A stretch of DNA of 64,000 nucleotides from Prionace glauca (taxonomy: Eukaryota; Chordata; Chondrichthyes; Carcharhiniformes; Carcharhinidae). Within the stretch, counting starts at the first letter, position 1. The number at the start of each line of letters is the position of its first letter. A program made the translations under genes and the position numbers. The notes beneath the pieces are model-generated. The model searched no databases. It had not been told where the DNA came from and saw only the letters and a list, made by a program, of their open reading frames with translations. The stretch covers positions 38,840,182-38,904,181 of the forward strand of contig CM075760.1 of assembly GCA_037974335.1 (NCBI GenBank), written 5' to 3'. Positions 11,300 through 22,490 of the stretch are shown in pieces.

Positions 11300-11596
11300 T
11301 GCCAAAACTTTAGCTAATACAAAGACTTGTGACACAGCATCCTGGTGAAAGGCATTTTTATTGACCAATGTGAGACAAAACACCTGGAAAACATGTACGA
11401 GGAAGGCCCAAGATGGCACAGGTGGATAATATCAGAATGTGGACTGGCCTCTCGATGGGACAGACAATGAGAGCAGCTGAGAAATCAGTGAAGAAAGACT
11501 GTTCAGAGTGCAGCTAACCTCTGAACGAGGAGGGATAAAGGACAAGGGACCTGCAGTGGTAGGAAAAGAACTATTTACTATCCAGAATAAAATTAA
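11300..11596. other. No feature seen
   Basis: No gene, repeat or signal was recognised here. Confidence 0.4.
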
Positions 11597-11860
11597 TCTA
11601 CAATATAGAAACTAGGAGCAGGCCATTGGAGTCTGCTCCGCCATTCAATACGATCAAGGCTGATCCTCTATCTCAATGCCATATTCTCCCCATACCACTT
11701 GAAGCCATTAAAATAAAAAGCACCTACCTCTTCCTTGAACATATTCAGTGACTTGGATTCCACAGCCTTCGGTGGTAGAGAATTCCATAAGTTCACTACC
11801 CTTTGTGTTAATAATTTTTTTCCTTATCTCAGTCTCATCTGACAACTGCTTTTGTGGATT
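11597..11860 (-). mobile_element. CR1-type LINE 3' end
   Basis: Reads on the minus strand as end-of-ORF, then 'attcttccattgaatggcgg'-like 3' end (plus strand 'ggagtctgctccgccattca'). It is diverged and 5'-truncated. Confidence 0.65.
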
Positions 11861-12029
11861 ATTTCTGTGGAAATGTGCCCTCGCTCAAACGGAATCAGCC
11901 ACTGGAATTAAAATTGAGAGACCAGCCAGTCCAACAGCAAGATATCCACTGCCCTCCCACTTCACCAACTGTCAGGATGAAAATGCTTCAGTCCTGGATA
12001 TGATTAACAGCCAAAGCCGACCACGGTCA

Positions 12030-12962
12030 TCACTTGTGAACCTGCTGGTGTCTCAGCAGATGGGATGACTGAATGAATCCCTTCCCACAGTCAGAGCAGG
12101 TAAATGGTCTCTCCCCAGTGTGAACTCGCTGGTGTGTCAGCAGGTTGGATGACCGATTGAATCTCTTTCCACACAAGGAGCAGGTAAATGGCTTCTCCCC
12201 GGTGTGAACTCGCTGGTGTGTCAGCAGGGTAGATAAATCACTGAATCCCTTCTCACACTCTGAGCAGGTAAAAGGCCTTTCTCTTTCCCCGCTGTGAATT
12301 TGCTGATGTCTCAGCAGGTTGGCTAACTGAGAGAATCCCTTCCCACAATTAGAGCAGGAGAATGGCCTCTCCCCAGTGTGAACTCGCTGGTGTGTCAGCA
12401 GGCTGGAGGAATCTCCGAATCCTTTCCCACACACAGAGCAGATGAATGGCCTCTCCCCAGTGTGAACTCGCTGATGTGCCAGCAGATCAGATGAATCTCT
12501 GAATCCTTTCCCACACTCTGAGCAGGTGAATGGTCTCTCCCCAGTGTGAACGCGATGATGTCTCTGCAGACTGGATAACCGAGTGAATCTCTTCCCACAC
12601 TCAGAACAAGTGAACAGCCTCTCCTCAGTGTGAACTTGCTGGTGTGCCAGCAGGGTGGTTGAATCTCTGCATCTTTTCCCACATACTGAGCAGATGAATG
12701 GTCTCTCCCCAGAGTGAACTCGATGGTGTCTCATTAGATTGGATGAAATACTAAATTTCTTCCCACAATCAGAGCAGTTGAATGGCTTCTCCCCAGTGTG
12801 AACTCGCTGGTGTGTAAGCAGGTCGGATGAATTAGTAAATCTCTTCCCACACTGATAGCAGGTGAATGGCCTCTCCCCAGAGTGACTGCGTCGATGTGTT
12901 TCCAGCTCAGATGGGGATCTGAATCCCTTTCCACAATCCCCACATTTCCACGGTTTTCCCAT
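12030..12962 (-). CDS. C2H2 zinc-finger protein, 11 fingers
   Basis: The intact frame encodes 310 residues with 11 C2H2 fingers that start at residue 6 (KPWKC) and end with QQVHK. Linkers are TGERPF or SGERPF; the linker before finger 9 carries a two-residue insertion (SGERERPF). Finger 4 reads CGKRC, with Cys in place of the conserved hydrophobic Phe, so this finger may fold poorly. No effector domain is encoded in this exon. The same ATG-G-KPWKC start is used by its neighbours. An upstream exon and promoter at 15776-16110, related to the promoter arms of the other ZNF pair, probably serve it across a ~3-kb intron full of repeats. Likely a nuclear DNA-binding protein of unknown target. Confidence 0.88.
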   Translation of the reverse strand: MGKPWKCGDCGKGFRSPSELETHRRSHSGERPFTCYQCGKRFTNSSDLLTHQRVHTGEKPFNCSDCGKKFSISSNLMRHHRVHSGERPFICSVCGKRCRDSTTLLAHQQVHTEERLFTCSECGKRFTRLSSLQRHHRVHTGERPFTCSECGKGFRDSSDLLAHQRVHTGERPFICSVCGKGFGDSSSLLTHQRVHTGERPFSCSNCGKGFSQLANLLRHQQIHSGERERPFTCSECEKGFSDLSTLLTHQRVHTGEKPFTCSLCGKRFNRSSNLLTHQRVHTGERPFTCSDCGKGFIQSSHLLRHQQVHK

Positions 12963-13400
12963 GGTGTGGGTGTCTGAGTCTCAGTGCTTTTCCTCTCACA
13001 CTGATGGTAAAATGGGCGATGATTTTCCCCGTCTTAACGAGTGACTCTGTCAGAGCTTGATGTGAAATTTTGTTTGAGATTTTTCATGGCAAATCCTCCC
13101 CTTTTAATACCCTGTAAAAGGAGTTTACAAAAGTCACCACTGTCAATACAGCTCAGAAACTGAGAACAGACAATTCTAGTTGCTGTGAAACACTTTTTCC
13201 TCACTGACTTAGAGTGAATAATGAATTTGAAACATCTTTGCGAGCCAGCAAATCAATCAAAATGCTCACAAAGGAGTGGAATTTATCTTCAGATGTATGG
13301 AAATCAGAAATAGTGAAATTATGTTCAATTCGGACAGAATATTAAGAATCTGTGGAACCCCGAATTCAGCCCATCAAGTCTGCATCAATGATTCGATGAA
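12963..13400 (-). other. 5' flank / intron of the 11-finger gene
   Basis: Bases 12966-13010 resemble the conserved ZNF 5' flank (at 1738 and 11095). The rest shows no gene. Confidence 0.4.
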
Positions 13401-13406
13401 TGAACA

Positions 13407-13577
13407 CGGTTCAATCCTGAATGTGATTTAACAGCAGCAAAACAGCAGAATCCAACCCCTGTAACCACTTGTGAACTCACTGGTGTCTCAGCAGCTGGAT
13501 GACCGACTGAATTCCTTCCCACACACAATGCAGATGAACAGCATCTCCCCAGTGTGAACTCACTGGTGAATCACACC
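13407..13577 (-). pseudogene. ZNF C-terminal fragment
   Basis: On the minus strand it encodes a linker (TGEMLF), one degraded finger and a tail related to [13 protein letters not shown] of the 13-finger gene. It is a relic of another ZNF copy. Confidence 0.6.
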
Positions 13578-13989
13578 AACCCCGGAGCCATGAAACCTCT
13601 CTCAAACAACGGAACAAAGCACTAAAAACTAAATGAGAGATAAATGCACAATAATACTCACCTCTGGAACAATTTGACTGTTTTCAAATTTAAAACCTCC
13701 TGCTGGACCCTGCAGCTGGAAAGATGTCAGAAGCACTGGAGTCAGAGAACAATTGGAGTCTTCAAATCTTCTAATTCCCTGTGAAAGGAGATTACAAGAG
13801 TTATGTGTCAAAGTGGTTAGAGATTAAGAGATAAACATTTTTCTTGGTTTGAGATTGCTGTGTATAAATCTTCCTCTTCTAATCGTAAAAGGAGTTTCCA
13901 AAATCCATTAGTTAGTCTAGAATATAAATTCATAACATCCTTTCCTCCTGTTTCCAAGCATAGGATTACTTTAGATTGAAATGCTGACA

Positions 13990-14590
13990 TTGGTTGCAGT
14001 TCAGACAAGATCCACTAAGATAATTTCTGGCATAAAGGAAATTGTTTATTAAGGAAAGGCTGACAGGGTATGTCTATACTGATCGGATTTTAGATAAATG
14101 AGAGGAGACCTGACTGAAGCATATATGATTCTGAGGGTGCTTGACAGGGTAAGTGCTGAAAGGATGTTTCCCTTCAACAGGGAATCAAAAATTGCAGGGA
14201 CAGGTTTAAAAAAAGGACAGAAATGAGGAGCAATTGCATCTCTCAGAGGGCCAGTAGCCCGTGGAATTCACTGCCCCAGTGGGCAGTGGAGACTGGTATT
14301 GAGTATATTTAAGGCTGTGTTCTCACCATTTCATCGACAAGGGAGTTCAGGGTTAAGGAGGCTGGAAGAAAATGAGTTATGACAATGATCAGATGAGCTC
14401 TGACAAAGGATCATCCCAGATTTGAAACTTTAGCTCGAGTCTCTCTCCACAGATGCTGTCACACCTGAGATTTTCCAGCATTTTCTTGATCAGATGAGCC
14501 ATGAGTTTATTGAATCGCAGAGCAACCTTGATGAACTGAATGGCCTCTTCTTGCTCCTAATTCTGATAATGTTTTTCTTCTGTTACTCGA
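13990..14590 (+). mobile_element. CR1-type LINE remnant interrupted by a short element
   Basis: It shows 'gagaggagacctgactgaag', then 'ggtaagtgctgaaaggatgt', an end-of-ORF block and the 3' 'gaactgaatggcctcttctt' tail. An 89-bp element with 12-bp target duplications sits inside it at 14399-14487. Confidence 0.7.
14399..14487 (+). mobile_element. 89-bp retroposon with 12-bp target duplication
   Basis: The insert begins 'tctgacaaaggatcatccca' and ends 'gattttccagcattttctt'. The 12-mer 'gatcagatgagc' occurs at both borders (14387-14398 and 14488-14499), and the host LINE reads on across it. Diverged relatives occur at 1-60, 41505-41600 and 53190-53265. Confidence 0.8.
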
Positions 14591-14600
14591 ATGGCCACAC

Positions 14601-15775
14601 ATTCCCCCTGCAGCACCTTCCCCCGGGAAAGGAAGCATCCATTAACCCGCCCTGTCAGTCAATGACTCAAACATTCCCCCTGCAGCACCTTCCCCCGGGA
14701 AAGGGAGCATCCATTAACCCGCCCTGTCAGTCAATGACTCAAACATTCCCCCTGCAGCACCTTCCCTAGACTAGATACAAACACGAGAGGTCATCATTTA
14801 AGGGTGAGGGGGGAGAGGTATAATTTGGAGGTGAGAAGAAGGTTCTTTACGCAGAGAGTTGTAGGGATCTGGAACGCGCTACCGAGTAGGGTGGTGGAGG
14901 CAGGAACATTGGACTTGTTTAAGGTGCAGTTAGATAGGCACATGAGTGAAACGAGAATGGAGGGATATGGTAGGGGATATTAAATAGGGTTAAACCTCGG
15001 GAGACACCGGAAAGGCAGGCTGTAAGATTAATATTTTGACTTTATTCCACAGGTGGAGGTCCACCTCGTGTCAAACGAGGGGCATTCACACGGCGGGTCG
15101 TGCCTGGGCTGCTCTTGGAAGTTCCAGGAGTGGCCTAGAACTTCGTGTCGGTGTGTGTGCTTGATCCTGGACCGGTAGATGGGCGCCGCAACAGCTCAGT
15201 GACTAGCACTGCTGGCTGTGCAGGCACATGGATTTGGGCCTGTGTCTGTGGGAGTTTGCGCATTCTCCCTATGGTTGCGTGGGTTTCCTCCGGGCGCTCC
15301 GGTTTCCTCCCACACCCCAAAAATGTGCTCTCAGGCTAATCGGTTTTTACCAAATTGACACTATTTCTTCCCTGAATCTGACTGAGTAGGGTTCCATTCA
15401 TAGATATGCAGGGTAGAATAGGTGCAGGGTGATGTGGCGGCGCGGGCTCGTTGGGCCGAAGGGCCTGTTTCCCGTGCTGGATTGTTCTTTGTTCCCCCGG
15501 GAAAGGGAGCATCCATTAACCCGCCCTGTCAGTCAATGACTCAAACATTCCCCCTGCAGCACCTTCCCCTAGGGAAAGGGAGCATCCATTAACCCGCCCT
15601 GTCAGTCAATGACTCAAACATTCCCCCTGCAGCACCTTCCCCCTGGGGAAAGGGAGCATCCATTAACCCACCCTGTCAATCAATGACTCAAACATTCCCC
15701 CTGCAGCACCTTCCCCCTGGGGAAAGGGAGCATCTATTAACCCGCCCTGTCAGTCAATGACTCAAACATTCTCTC
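14601..15775 (+). repeat. ~72-bp minisatellite split by a mobile element
   Basis: Units of 72-74 bp contain 'attccccctgcagcacctt', 'gggaaagggagcatccatta' and 'gtcagtcaatgactcaaa'. Unit starts fall near 14601, 14673 and 14745; after the insert they resume at about 15547, 15620, 15694 and 15768, where the array breaks off. The insert at 14767-15491 lies inside a unit. The array lies in the presumed intron of the 11-finger ZNF gene next to its promoter. Confidence 0.9.
14767..15491 (+). mobile_element. Composite LINE 3' end plus V-SINE element
   Basis: In order: the end of a CR1-type ORF ('gagaagaaggttctttacgc' through 'ggtaggggatatta'), a unique ~140-bp middle ('cacctcgtgtcaaacgaggg'), then a V-SINE-like part with 'gcgtgggtttcctccgggcg' and a 3' end 'gggccgaagggcctgtttcc' with a TTCTTTG-type terminus. 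It is flanked by the 5-bp repeat 'ttccc' and splits a minisatellite unit cleanly. A longer copy with the same joined parts is at 17604-19132. Confidence 0.8.
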
Positions 15776-16110
15776 ACCCAAATCCTGAAGCTCCGCCCAC
15801 TGGCTGGCCGCGCATGCGCTCTGCTCTCCGCTGAACAAAGATGGCGGCCGCGGCACTGGGCCGGATCCCGGATAAAATCCCCGGAGCTGCAAACCCGGGA
15901 CCCGCAGGCTCTTATTCAGGCCTTGCAGCCTACAGCGGGTGTTCATGAAGCCTCCGTTCTCTCCCCACCCCGGCTCCCGGCTCCATTCCTCCCTCCGCCC
16001 CACCAACTCTCACCCGCTGAAAGAAGCATCTCCCGCACTCGCAGGGCTCCGAGCAAAGTGACACTGCGCATGTCCCGTTACAGCACTGCGCCTGCGCACT
16101 GGGCGCCTGT
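15776..16110 (-). promoter_or_regulatory. CpG-rich promoter and first exon of the 11-finger ZNF gene
   Basis: The region is CpG-rich, with an NRF1 site (gcgcatgcgc, 15810-15819), a YY1-type site (aaagatggcggcc, 15838-15850), GC boxes and further NRF1-like repeats near 16085-16100. The minus strand shares the 'PGLQLRGF' coding-like exon signature with the inverted-repeat arms of the other ZNF pair. This supports a common origin as ZNF exon 1. Confidence 0.65.
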
Positions 16111-16429
16111 GGCGTGAATAGGGCACTTTCACACCCGCAAGGAATGATGGTTAACAGCAGTGCCATTGTAACCTTAAACAGTGAATATAAAATAACATCG
16201 TTAGCTATTGAGATAAATTAATTGTAAAAAAACGCAAATTACTGCGAATTGATGATCTGATATTTAAATTTCTTAAAGTTTTCCTGTGGGACTACACAAT
16301 TATTTGGAAGCTTTTTACTGTTTCCTCTCTCTCCCCTTCCCTGATGGTGCTGACTCTGGCTGATTTCAGTCGCACAGTCACTACTTCCTCTCGCATCCTG
16401 TCTCTTCCTGATTCTGAATATTCATGTTT

Positions 16430-16545
16430 TGCAGAATGATACAGCACAGATGGAAACCATTCAACTCAGTTTGCCCGTGCTGGCCTTTGGACGATTTATC
16501 CAATAAATTCCATTGCCCTGTTGGCAAAGTCAGAACAATATATGT
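16430..16545 (-). mobile_element. CR1/SINE 3'-end fragment
   Basis: The plus strand reads 'atgatacagcacagatggaa', then 'cagtttgcccgtgctggcc', the mirror of a LINE 3' end. It is short and diverged. Confidence 0.45.
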
Positions 16546-16649
16546 ATGTTCTCTTGAACTGAGAGCTTATTGGAAAAGATATTCCAGGTTGATACAGCTC
16601 TCTTGTGTGGAAAGCTTGATTGTCCCGTTTATTAAGCAGATATTAAGTG

Positions 16650-17340
16650 CTCACTGACTTGTGCCAGTCGCTCTCCGTGATGAATGTCTGTTGCGTGTTA
16701 CCTTGTAAATTTTACAGAGGCCGCAATGATGAGTTTGGTGGGATTTGGAAACTGGAAGTGCCACATGAGCAGCTTGCGGGACTATTTCACCTCATTGTCC
16801 ATGTTGTGTTCCAGTGAACTGGAATCGCTGTTGTCACTTGTGTTCTCTCTAAAGATGACAGTTTAAAGGAAAAACTTGCTTTTGGTGAACAAAGACTCTG
16901 AAATAAAAATCAAACGCAGAGGAATTGTGTATAAATTAGAATTTTAAGTAGCTGACATTAACTGCCCTGGTGGGTCTATTGCTTAGGATTCAGCAGATTC
17001 ACATCCCGGGTTCGATTCCAGCCAGGGACAGAATTTTTGTTTCTGCGTCACTTCCTGGTCCGCATCAGGTATAAGGGAGATTTACTCATTTACTTCTGAA
17101 TTGGAAATGGCACATGTCAGAAACGAAATAAAAAGGCATTGCTTGGCGACAAAGTGCGAACGATCGAGATGGCGATCTAAGGTAAAATCTGGCTGTTAAT
17201 GGGGTAGACTTATTGTTTCCACTGACCCAAACACCTTCCAGATCTGGGTCCAAATCTCGGGCTCAATGACAAGAAAACCTTTAATTTTATTAACATCGAA
17301 ACGCTCCGACTTCCAGTGAGGTGGAAGCAGTTTTCACTCA
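16650..17340 (+). repeat. Segmental duplication, copy 1, with a tRNA-derived element
   Basis: It matches the reverse complement of 52020-52780 over most of its length (shared: 'ctctccgtgatgaatg', 'gcagcttgcgggactatttc', 'ttcctggtc', 'ggtaaaatctgg'). Its right part also matches 40500-40740. It carries a degraded tRNA-Glu-like element. Confidence 0.75.
16964..17029 (+). pseudogene. tRNA-Glu-like pseudogene
   Basis: 'gccctggtgggtctattg', 'cttaggattcagcag' and 'cccgggttcgattcc' match the D, anticodon and T regions of tRNA-Glu. One base is inserted near the D arm, the anticodon region is altered (gattcac) and the anticodon stem is short. B-box and acceptor ends still pair (cctgg / ccagg). Confidence 0.65.
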
Positions 17341-19650
17341 GAAACCAGGAACTGAGAGATAAATAAAGAACAAAGAAAAATACAGTACAGGAACTTGCCC
17401 TTCGGCCCTCCAAGCCTGCACCAACCATTTTGCCTGACTGAACTAAAACCCTCTACCCTTCCGGAGACCATATCCCTTCATTCTCATCTTATTCACGTCG
17501 TTGTCAAGATGCCCCTTAAAAGCCACTATTGTATCTGCGTCCACTGCCTCCTCCGATGGAAAGTTCCTGGCACCCACCACCCTCTGAGCAAAAAAAGGCC
17601 TTATACAAAGAACAAAGAACAACGCAGCACGGGAAACAGGCCCTTCGGCCCAACGAGCCCGCGCCGCCACATCACCCTACACCTATTCTACCCTGCATAT
17701 CTCCGGATGGAACCCGACTCAGTCAGATTCAGGGAAGAAATAGTGTCAATTTGGTAAAAACCGATTAGCCTGAGAGCACATCTTTGGGGTGTGGGAGGAA
17801 ACCGGAGCGCCCGGAGGAAACCCACGCAACCACAGGGAGAATGCGCAAATCCCACAGACACAGGCCCAAATCCATGTGTCTGCACAGCCAGCAGTGCTAG
17901 TCACTGAGCTGTTGCGGCGCCCATCTACCGGTCCAGGATCAAACACACACACCGACATGAAGTACTAGGCCACTCCTGGAACTTCCAAGAGCAGCCCACG
18001 CACGACCCGCCGTGTGAATGCCCCTCGTTTGACACGAGGTGGACCTCGTGTCAAAAAGACAAAAATATGAATCTTACAGCCTGCCTTTCCGGTGTCACCT
18101 GAGGTTTAACCCTATTTAATAGCCCCTACCATATCCCTCCATTCTCGTTTCACTCATGTGCCTATCTAACTGCATCTTAAACGAGTCCAATGTTCCTGCC
18201 TCCACCACCCTACTCGATAGCGCGTTCCAGACCCCCACAACTCTCTGCGTAAAGAACCTTCTTCTCACCTCCAAATTATACCTCTCCCCCGTCACCCTTA
18301 AATGATGACCTCTCGTGTTCGTACCTAGTCTAGGGAGCAGTCTCTCACTATTAACTCTATCTATTCCCTTCATTATCTTATATACTTCTATCATGTCCCC
18401 TCTCAATCTCCGTCTTTCCAAGGAGAACAGTCCCAGTTTCTTCAACCTTTCCTCGTACCCCAGCCCCTCCATGCCAGGCAACATCCTGGTAAACCTCCTC
18501 TGCACCCTTTCCAGAGACTCCACGTCCTTCCGGTAGTAAGGTGACCAGAACTGGACGCAGTACTCCAAATGCGGTCTAACCAACGTTCTGTACAACTGAA
18601 GCATTAGACGGCAGCTTTTATACCCTATGCCCCTTCCTATAAAGGCCAACATCCCATAAGCCTTCTGACAACATTCTCCACTTGTGACGCAACCTTCATG
18701 GATTTGTGAACCTGCACTCCCAGGTCCCTCTGTATGTCTATACTCCGAATCGGCCTCCCTTTAATCACATAGCTCCTCTCTGCATTATTCCGTCCAAAAT
18801 GCATCACCTCGCATTTGTCAGGATTAAATGCCATCTGCCACCCCTATCTGCCCACTGCACCAACCTATCTATATCCTGTTGTATCACCTGACAATCCAGT
18901 TCCGTACCCGCCAACCCTGCCATCTTGGTGTCATCAGCAAACTTGCTGATCACACCACCTACGCCCTCTTCCAAGTCATTTATGTTGACTACAAAGAGGA
19001 GAGATCCCAGTACTGAGCCCTGCGGCACACCACTGGTCACTGGCCTCCAGCCCGACAAGGTCCCCTCCACAGCTACCCTCTGTCTCCTATTTCCCAGCCA
19101 GTTCTCAATCGTCCTGGCCTCGTATCCCATGCGCCTTAACCTTTTCTACCAGCTTCCTTTAAACCTTGCCCCGCACTTTAAACCTATGTCCCCCAGTAAT
19201 TGGCTTTTCCAACCTGGGAAAAAAGCTTCTGACTATCCACTCTGTTCTTACCCTTCATAATCTTGTAGACTTCTATCAGGTCGCCCCTCAACCTCCGTCT
19301 GTCCGGTGAGAACAAACCAAATTTCTCCAACGTCTCATAGGTAATGCCTTCCATACCAGGCAACATCCTGGTTAATCTTTTCTGTATCCTCTCCAAAGTC
19401 TCCACATCCTTCTGGTAGTGTGACGACCAGAATTGAACATTATATTCCAAGCGCGGCTGAACTGAGGTAGTATAAATCTGCAACATAGCTTGCCAATTTT
19501 TAAAATCAGTGCCCTGGCTGATGAAGGCAAGCATGCCGTATGCCTTTTTGACTACTTTCTCCACCTGCGTTGCCGCTTTCAGTGACCTTGGTACATGTAC
19601 ACCCAGGTCCCTCTGCCTTTCAATACTCTTTATGGTTCTGCCATTTACCG
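17340..19650 (-). mobile_element. CR1-type LINE (outer), split by a nested element
   Basis: The right part (19139-19650, minus) encodes VVKKAYGMLAFISQGTDF, 'LEYNVQFWSSHYQKDVETLE', 'RLTRMLPGMEGITYE' and 'DLIEVYKIMKG'. The left part (17340-17597) continues with 'FFAQRVVGARNFPSEEAVDA' and a 3' end. Together they are one 5'-truncated LINE in which the element at 17604-19132 inserted. Confidence 0.75.
17604..19132 (-). mobile_element. Composite LINE plus V-SINE element (long copy)
   Basis: On the minus strand, from the 5' end: reverse transcriptase with GWRPVTSGVPQGSVLGSL, ISKFADDTKMAG, 'KCEVMHFGRNNAERSY', 'DLGVQVHKSM', then (after a frame break near 18650) 'MLAFIGRGIGYKSC' to 'HMSETRMEGYGRGY', the unique middle, the V-SINE-type core and a 3' end with TTGTTCTTTG repeats. 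It is flanked by 'gcctta' (17598-17603; 19133-19138), a likely 6-bp target duplication. It lacks the endonuclease end. It has the same order of parts as the element at 14767-15491. Confidence 0.8.
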
Positions 19651-19754
19651 AGCACCATGGGATTTACTGTAGATGAGCACCAAAGCGGAATGGCAACACT
19701 ACCAGAGAATGTAGAACTAGAGTTCTCCCAGAAAAGCAGCAACGTGTGAAAATG

Positions 19755-19800
19755 ATGGCACCCAACGAGGGGCTGGAACCCGCCGATCATTGATGCTGAT
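19755..19800 (-). pseudogene. tRNA-Lys 3'-half relic
   Basis: The plus strand 'gcacccaacgaggggctgga' then 'acccgccgatc' is a diverged copy of the 3' half of the tRNA-Lys gene at 40798-40870. Its flank ('ttctcccag') also resembles that gene's flank, so it belongs to the same duplicated block, now pushed away from 17340 by the LINE insertions. Confidence 0.5.
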
Positions 19801-20169
19801 TAGTTAATGTTGTTCATCAGAATTACCACAAAATGGTTTATCACAGATTGATACTAACACTGTCCTTTGAATGCAATGAGATGCAGCAAAATTGAATGCA
19901 ATAGAATGGTCCTTATGATGCCTCAGCTTCAGGTACTCAGGTTAAATTTCTCGAGTAACTGTCTGCATCCTATCACTGCCTTTCACTATCTGTGTTTGTT
20001 CTCAGCCTGTTGCCCATGTGACATTTCCAGTTCAGAAGCAAAACTACAAATCTCACTCCACTGATTCTGACAGAGGTGCTTTCGACCAGGAAGTAATTCA
20101 GGATTGCTTATCAAAAACATTAATTTTTAACATATCGAAACCAGCCTGCGAACCTGCAAGGGCCGAACA

Positions 20170-20900
20170 CGAATCACGAGAGCAGCAAGGTGGTAGGGCG
20201 TTTAGGAAAGTTACAGAACATCGAGGTCTAGGGGTACATGGTCAGAGCTCATTGAAAGCGGAGTCACAGATGGACATGATGGTGAAGAAGGCATTCGACA
20301 TGCTTAGTTTCATTGGTCAGAACACTGAATACAGGAGTTGTACACGACACTGACATATTGTGTATAGTTCTGGTCACCTTATTATAGAACGGATATTATT
20401 AAACTGGAAAGAGTGCAGAAAAGATTTATTAGGATGCTCCCGGGACTTGATGGTTTGAGTTATAAGGAGTGATGGGATAGACTGGGCTTTTTCTTTCTGG
20501 AGGTAAGAGGCTGAGGGGTTATCTTATCGAGGTCTATAAAATAATGTGAGGTATAGATCAGCTAGATAGTCAATATCTTTTCCCAACTATAGGAGAGTCT
20601 AATACTAGAGGGCATATGTTTAAGGTGAGAGAGGAGCGATATAAATGGGTCCAGATGGACTTTTTTTTCACACAAAGGGTCGTGAGTTTCTGGAACAAGC
20701 TGCCAGAGGTAGTAGTAGAGGCGGGTATGATTTTGTCTTTTAAAAAGCTCTTAGACAAGTACAAGAATAAGATGGCTATCGAGGATGTGGGCCAAATGCG
20801 GGCAATTGGGAGTAGCTTACAAGTTAAAAAGGGGCGGCATGGACATGTTGGGCCGAAAGAACTGCTTCCATGCTGTAAACCTTTGTGACTTTATGACTCT
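20170..20900 (+). mobile_element. CR1-type LINE, 5'-truncated and degraded
   Basis: It encodes 'RGLGVHGQSSLKAESQMDMM', 'VKKAFDMLSFIGQNTEYRS', then 'FFTQRVVSFWNKLPEVVVEA' and a 3' end 'gggccgaaagaactgcttcc'. Several frame breaks are present. It differs from families A-C in its 3' end (tttgtgactttatgactc). Confidence 0.7.
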
Positions 20901-20904
20901 ACCT

Positions 20905-22375
20905 TCCTGATTCCCCCAGATACTGATTACAGATGAGTCAGCCTCCGGTTTAAGTAGATGAATGAGATATCATTCATCTGTGTTGTAAAATGCGATTGGC
21001 TGAACAACTTGTCAGGAATTATTATTGATGTATGTTAACTGAATGTAATTGATTTTTAAACTATTACGACGCTGAAATGATCGGTACGAAAATCTATAAT
21101 TGATCTGTTATTGGTGGTACATGTTCGATGCATCGGAAAGGTGCTGCCACTCTGTTCCAGAGCCACATTAACCTTTTGGTCATTTCCAAGCAGCTGCTTT
21201 TTGTGTTTTTGCTTCAAATAAATGTTTCGTCCTTACATAGAGATATCTGCCTCGTGAGTTTTGTCTGTAGTTAAAGACAGTATTGGTCATCTCAAATTAT
21301 CCCACAACACTCGTCATAATTTAAAAATTTATAATCTAGAATGTGCTTATGTGAAATACACCCCAGTCTCTTGGTTTCACCTCATGGTTTGCGCCTCTGC
21401 TCTGTATATGTTCTCTATTTAGCTTGTGGCAATGCCTGCCTTGTAAGTATTTCATCGGACGAAATATAGAGAGATTCACCCTGTTAATCCATGCTGCAGC
21501 GGCTCTGATAGTGTTTATAAGGGGCAGTGTAAAGGAAACTATCTTCTGCCACACACTACCCTGCATCGGCCTCTGATGAAGCAGAGCCTTTGCTTTTTAG
21601 AATTAGCTCAAACTCGGTCAGCAACAGACCGGTTTATGAGTGAAATCGCCGAGGTTCTCCTCATTCTTCACTCATTCAGTCCCTGGGTTTCATCATAAAA
21701 AAGGCGGAGATGAAGGTGTCATTACACAGATTGGCCACTGGGTGGCGGAGTGACTCTTCCATTGAACGCCCTTGAGTTCAACCGCATCCCACACATGACT
21801 GAGAGGACATGCCTGTCTGGGAAAGGGGGAAACCGTATAATAGGGAAAATGGAGCGGAGTTGGTGAGAATTGGAATACGGAATTAAGCCAAACCAGAGAT
21901 GGTTAAATTTTCATTCAGTATTTACTTTAAAAAATCAGAGAATATTTTATTGCGACATTATTTTTTAAAGTTAGAAAAGTGAATATAACGATTGAACTTC
22001 ACATTGAGAACAGAACACATACACATGGAATCCGTCAATAATTGTACATCTGTTACATACATCAGAAACTGAAAACAGGATCTTAAAGAAAGAGTAATTA
22101 AGAATGAGGAATGAGAAACGTTTCTTATTTATACATGATATTGAAACTATGGGGAAACTATTCACCATAATTACATTATAACAAAAAATGCCTCCTACAT
22201 TTCACACTGAAAACTGAAATAACATCTAATGTTGCTTCAGTTACAGATTCAGAACGATAAACTGAGAGAAATTTACTGGTAGAGCCACCATGAGGAAATA
22301 TTATATATGAGCCATACAAATCAGCTGAAGGAAATCTGCAGCGTCCAAAATTCAACCCATCACTTGATCTGTAAA
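20905..22375. other. No gene seen (about 1.5 kb)
   Basis: Open frames here are short and without motifs. No tRNA, V segment or recognisable repeat was identified. Confidence 0.4.
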
Positions 22376-22379
22376 AGAA

Positions 22380-22490
22380 AGATATAATAGGGATGTGTAG
22401 GGATATGGGAATAGGGTCTGGGTGGGATTGTGTTCGGTGCAGACTCGATGGGCCGAAGGGCCTGTTTCTGCACTGTAGGGTTCTATAATA
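22380..22490 (+). mobile_element. HE1-like SINE tail
   Basis: 'ggtgcagactcgatgggccg' then 'aagggcctgtttctgcactg' and 'agggttctata' is the standard 3' tail of the V-SINE/HE1-type elements. The head and core are missing. Confidence 0.65.

Noticed and set aside
16964-17029. Functional tRNA-Glu gene
   Set aside because: An extra base near the D arm and an altered anticodon region make a working tRNA unlikely; kept as a pseudogene.
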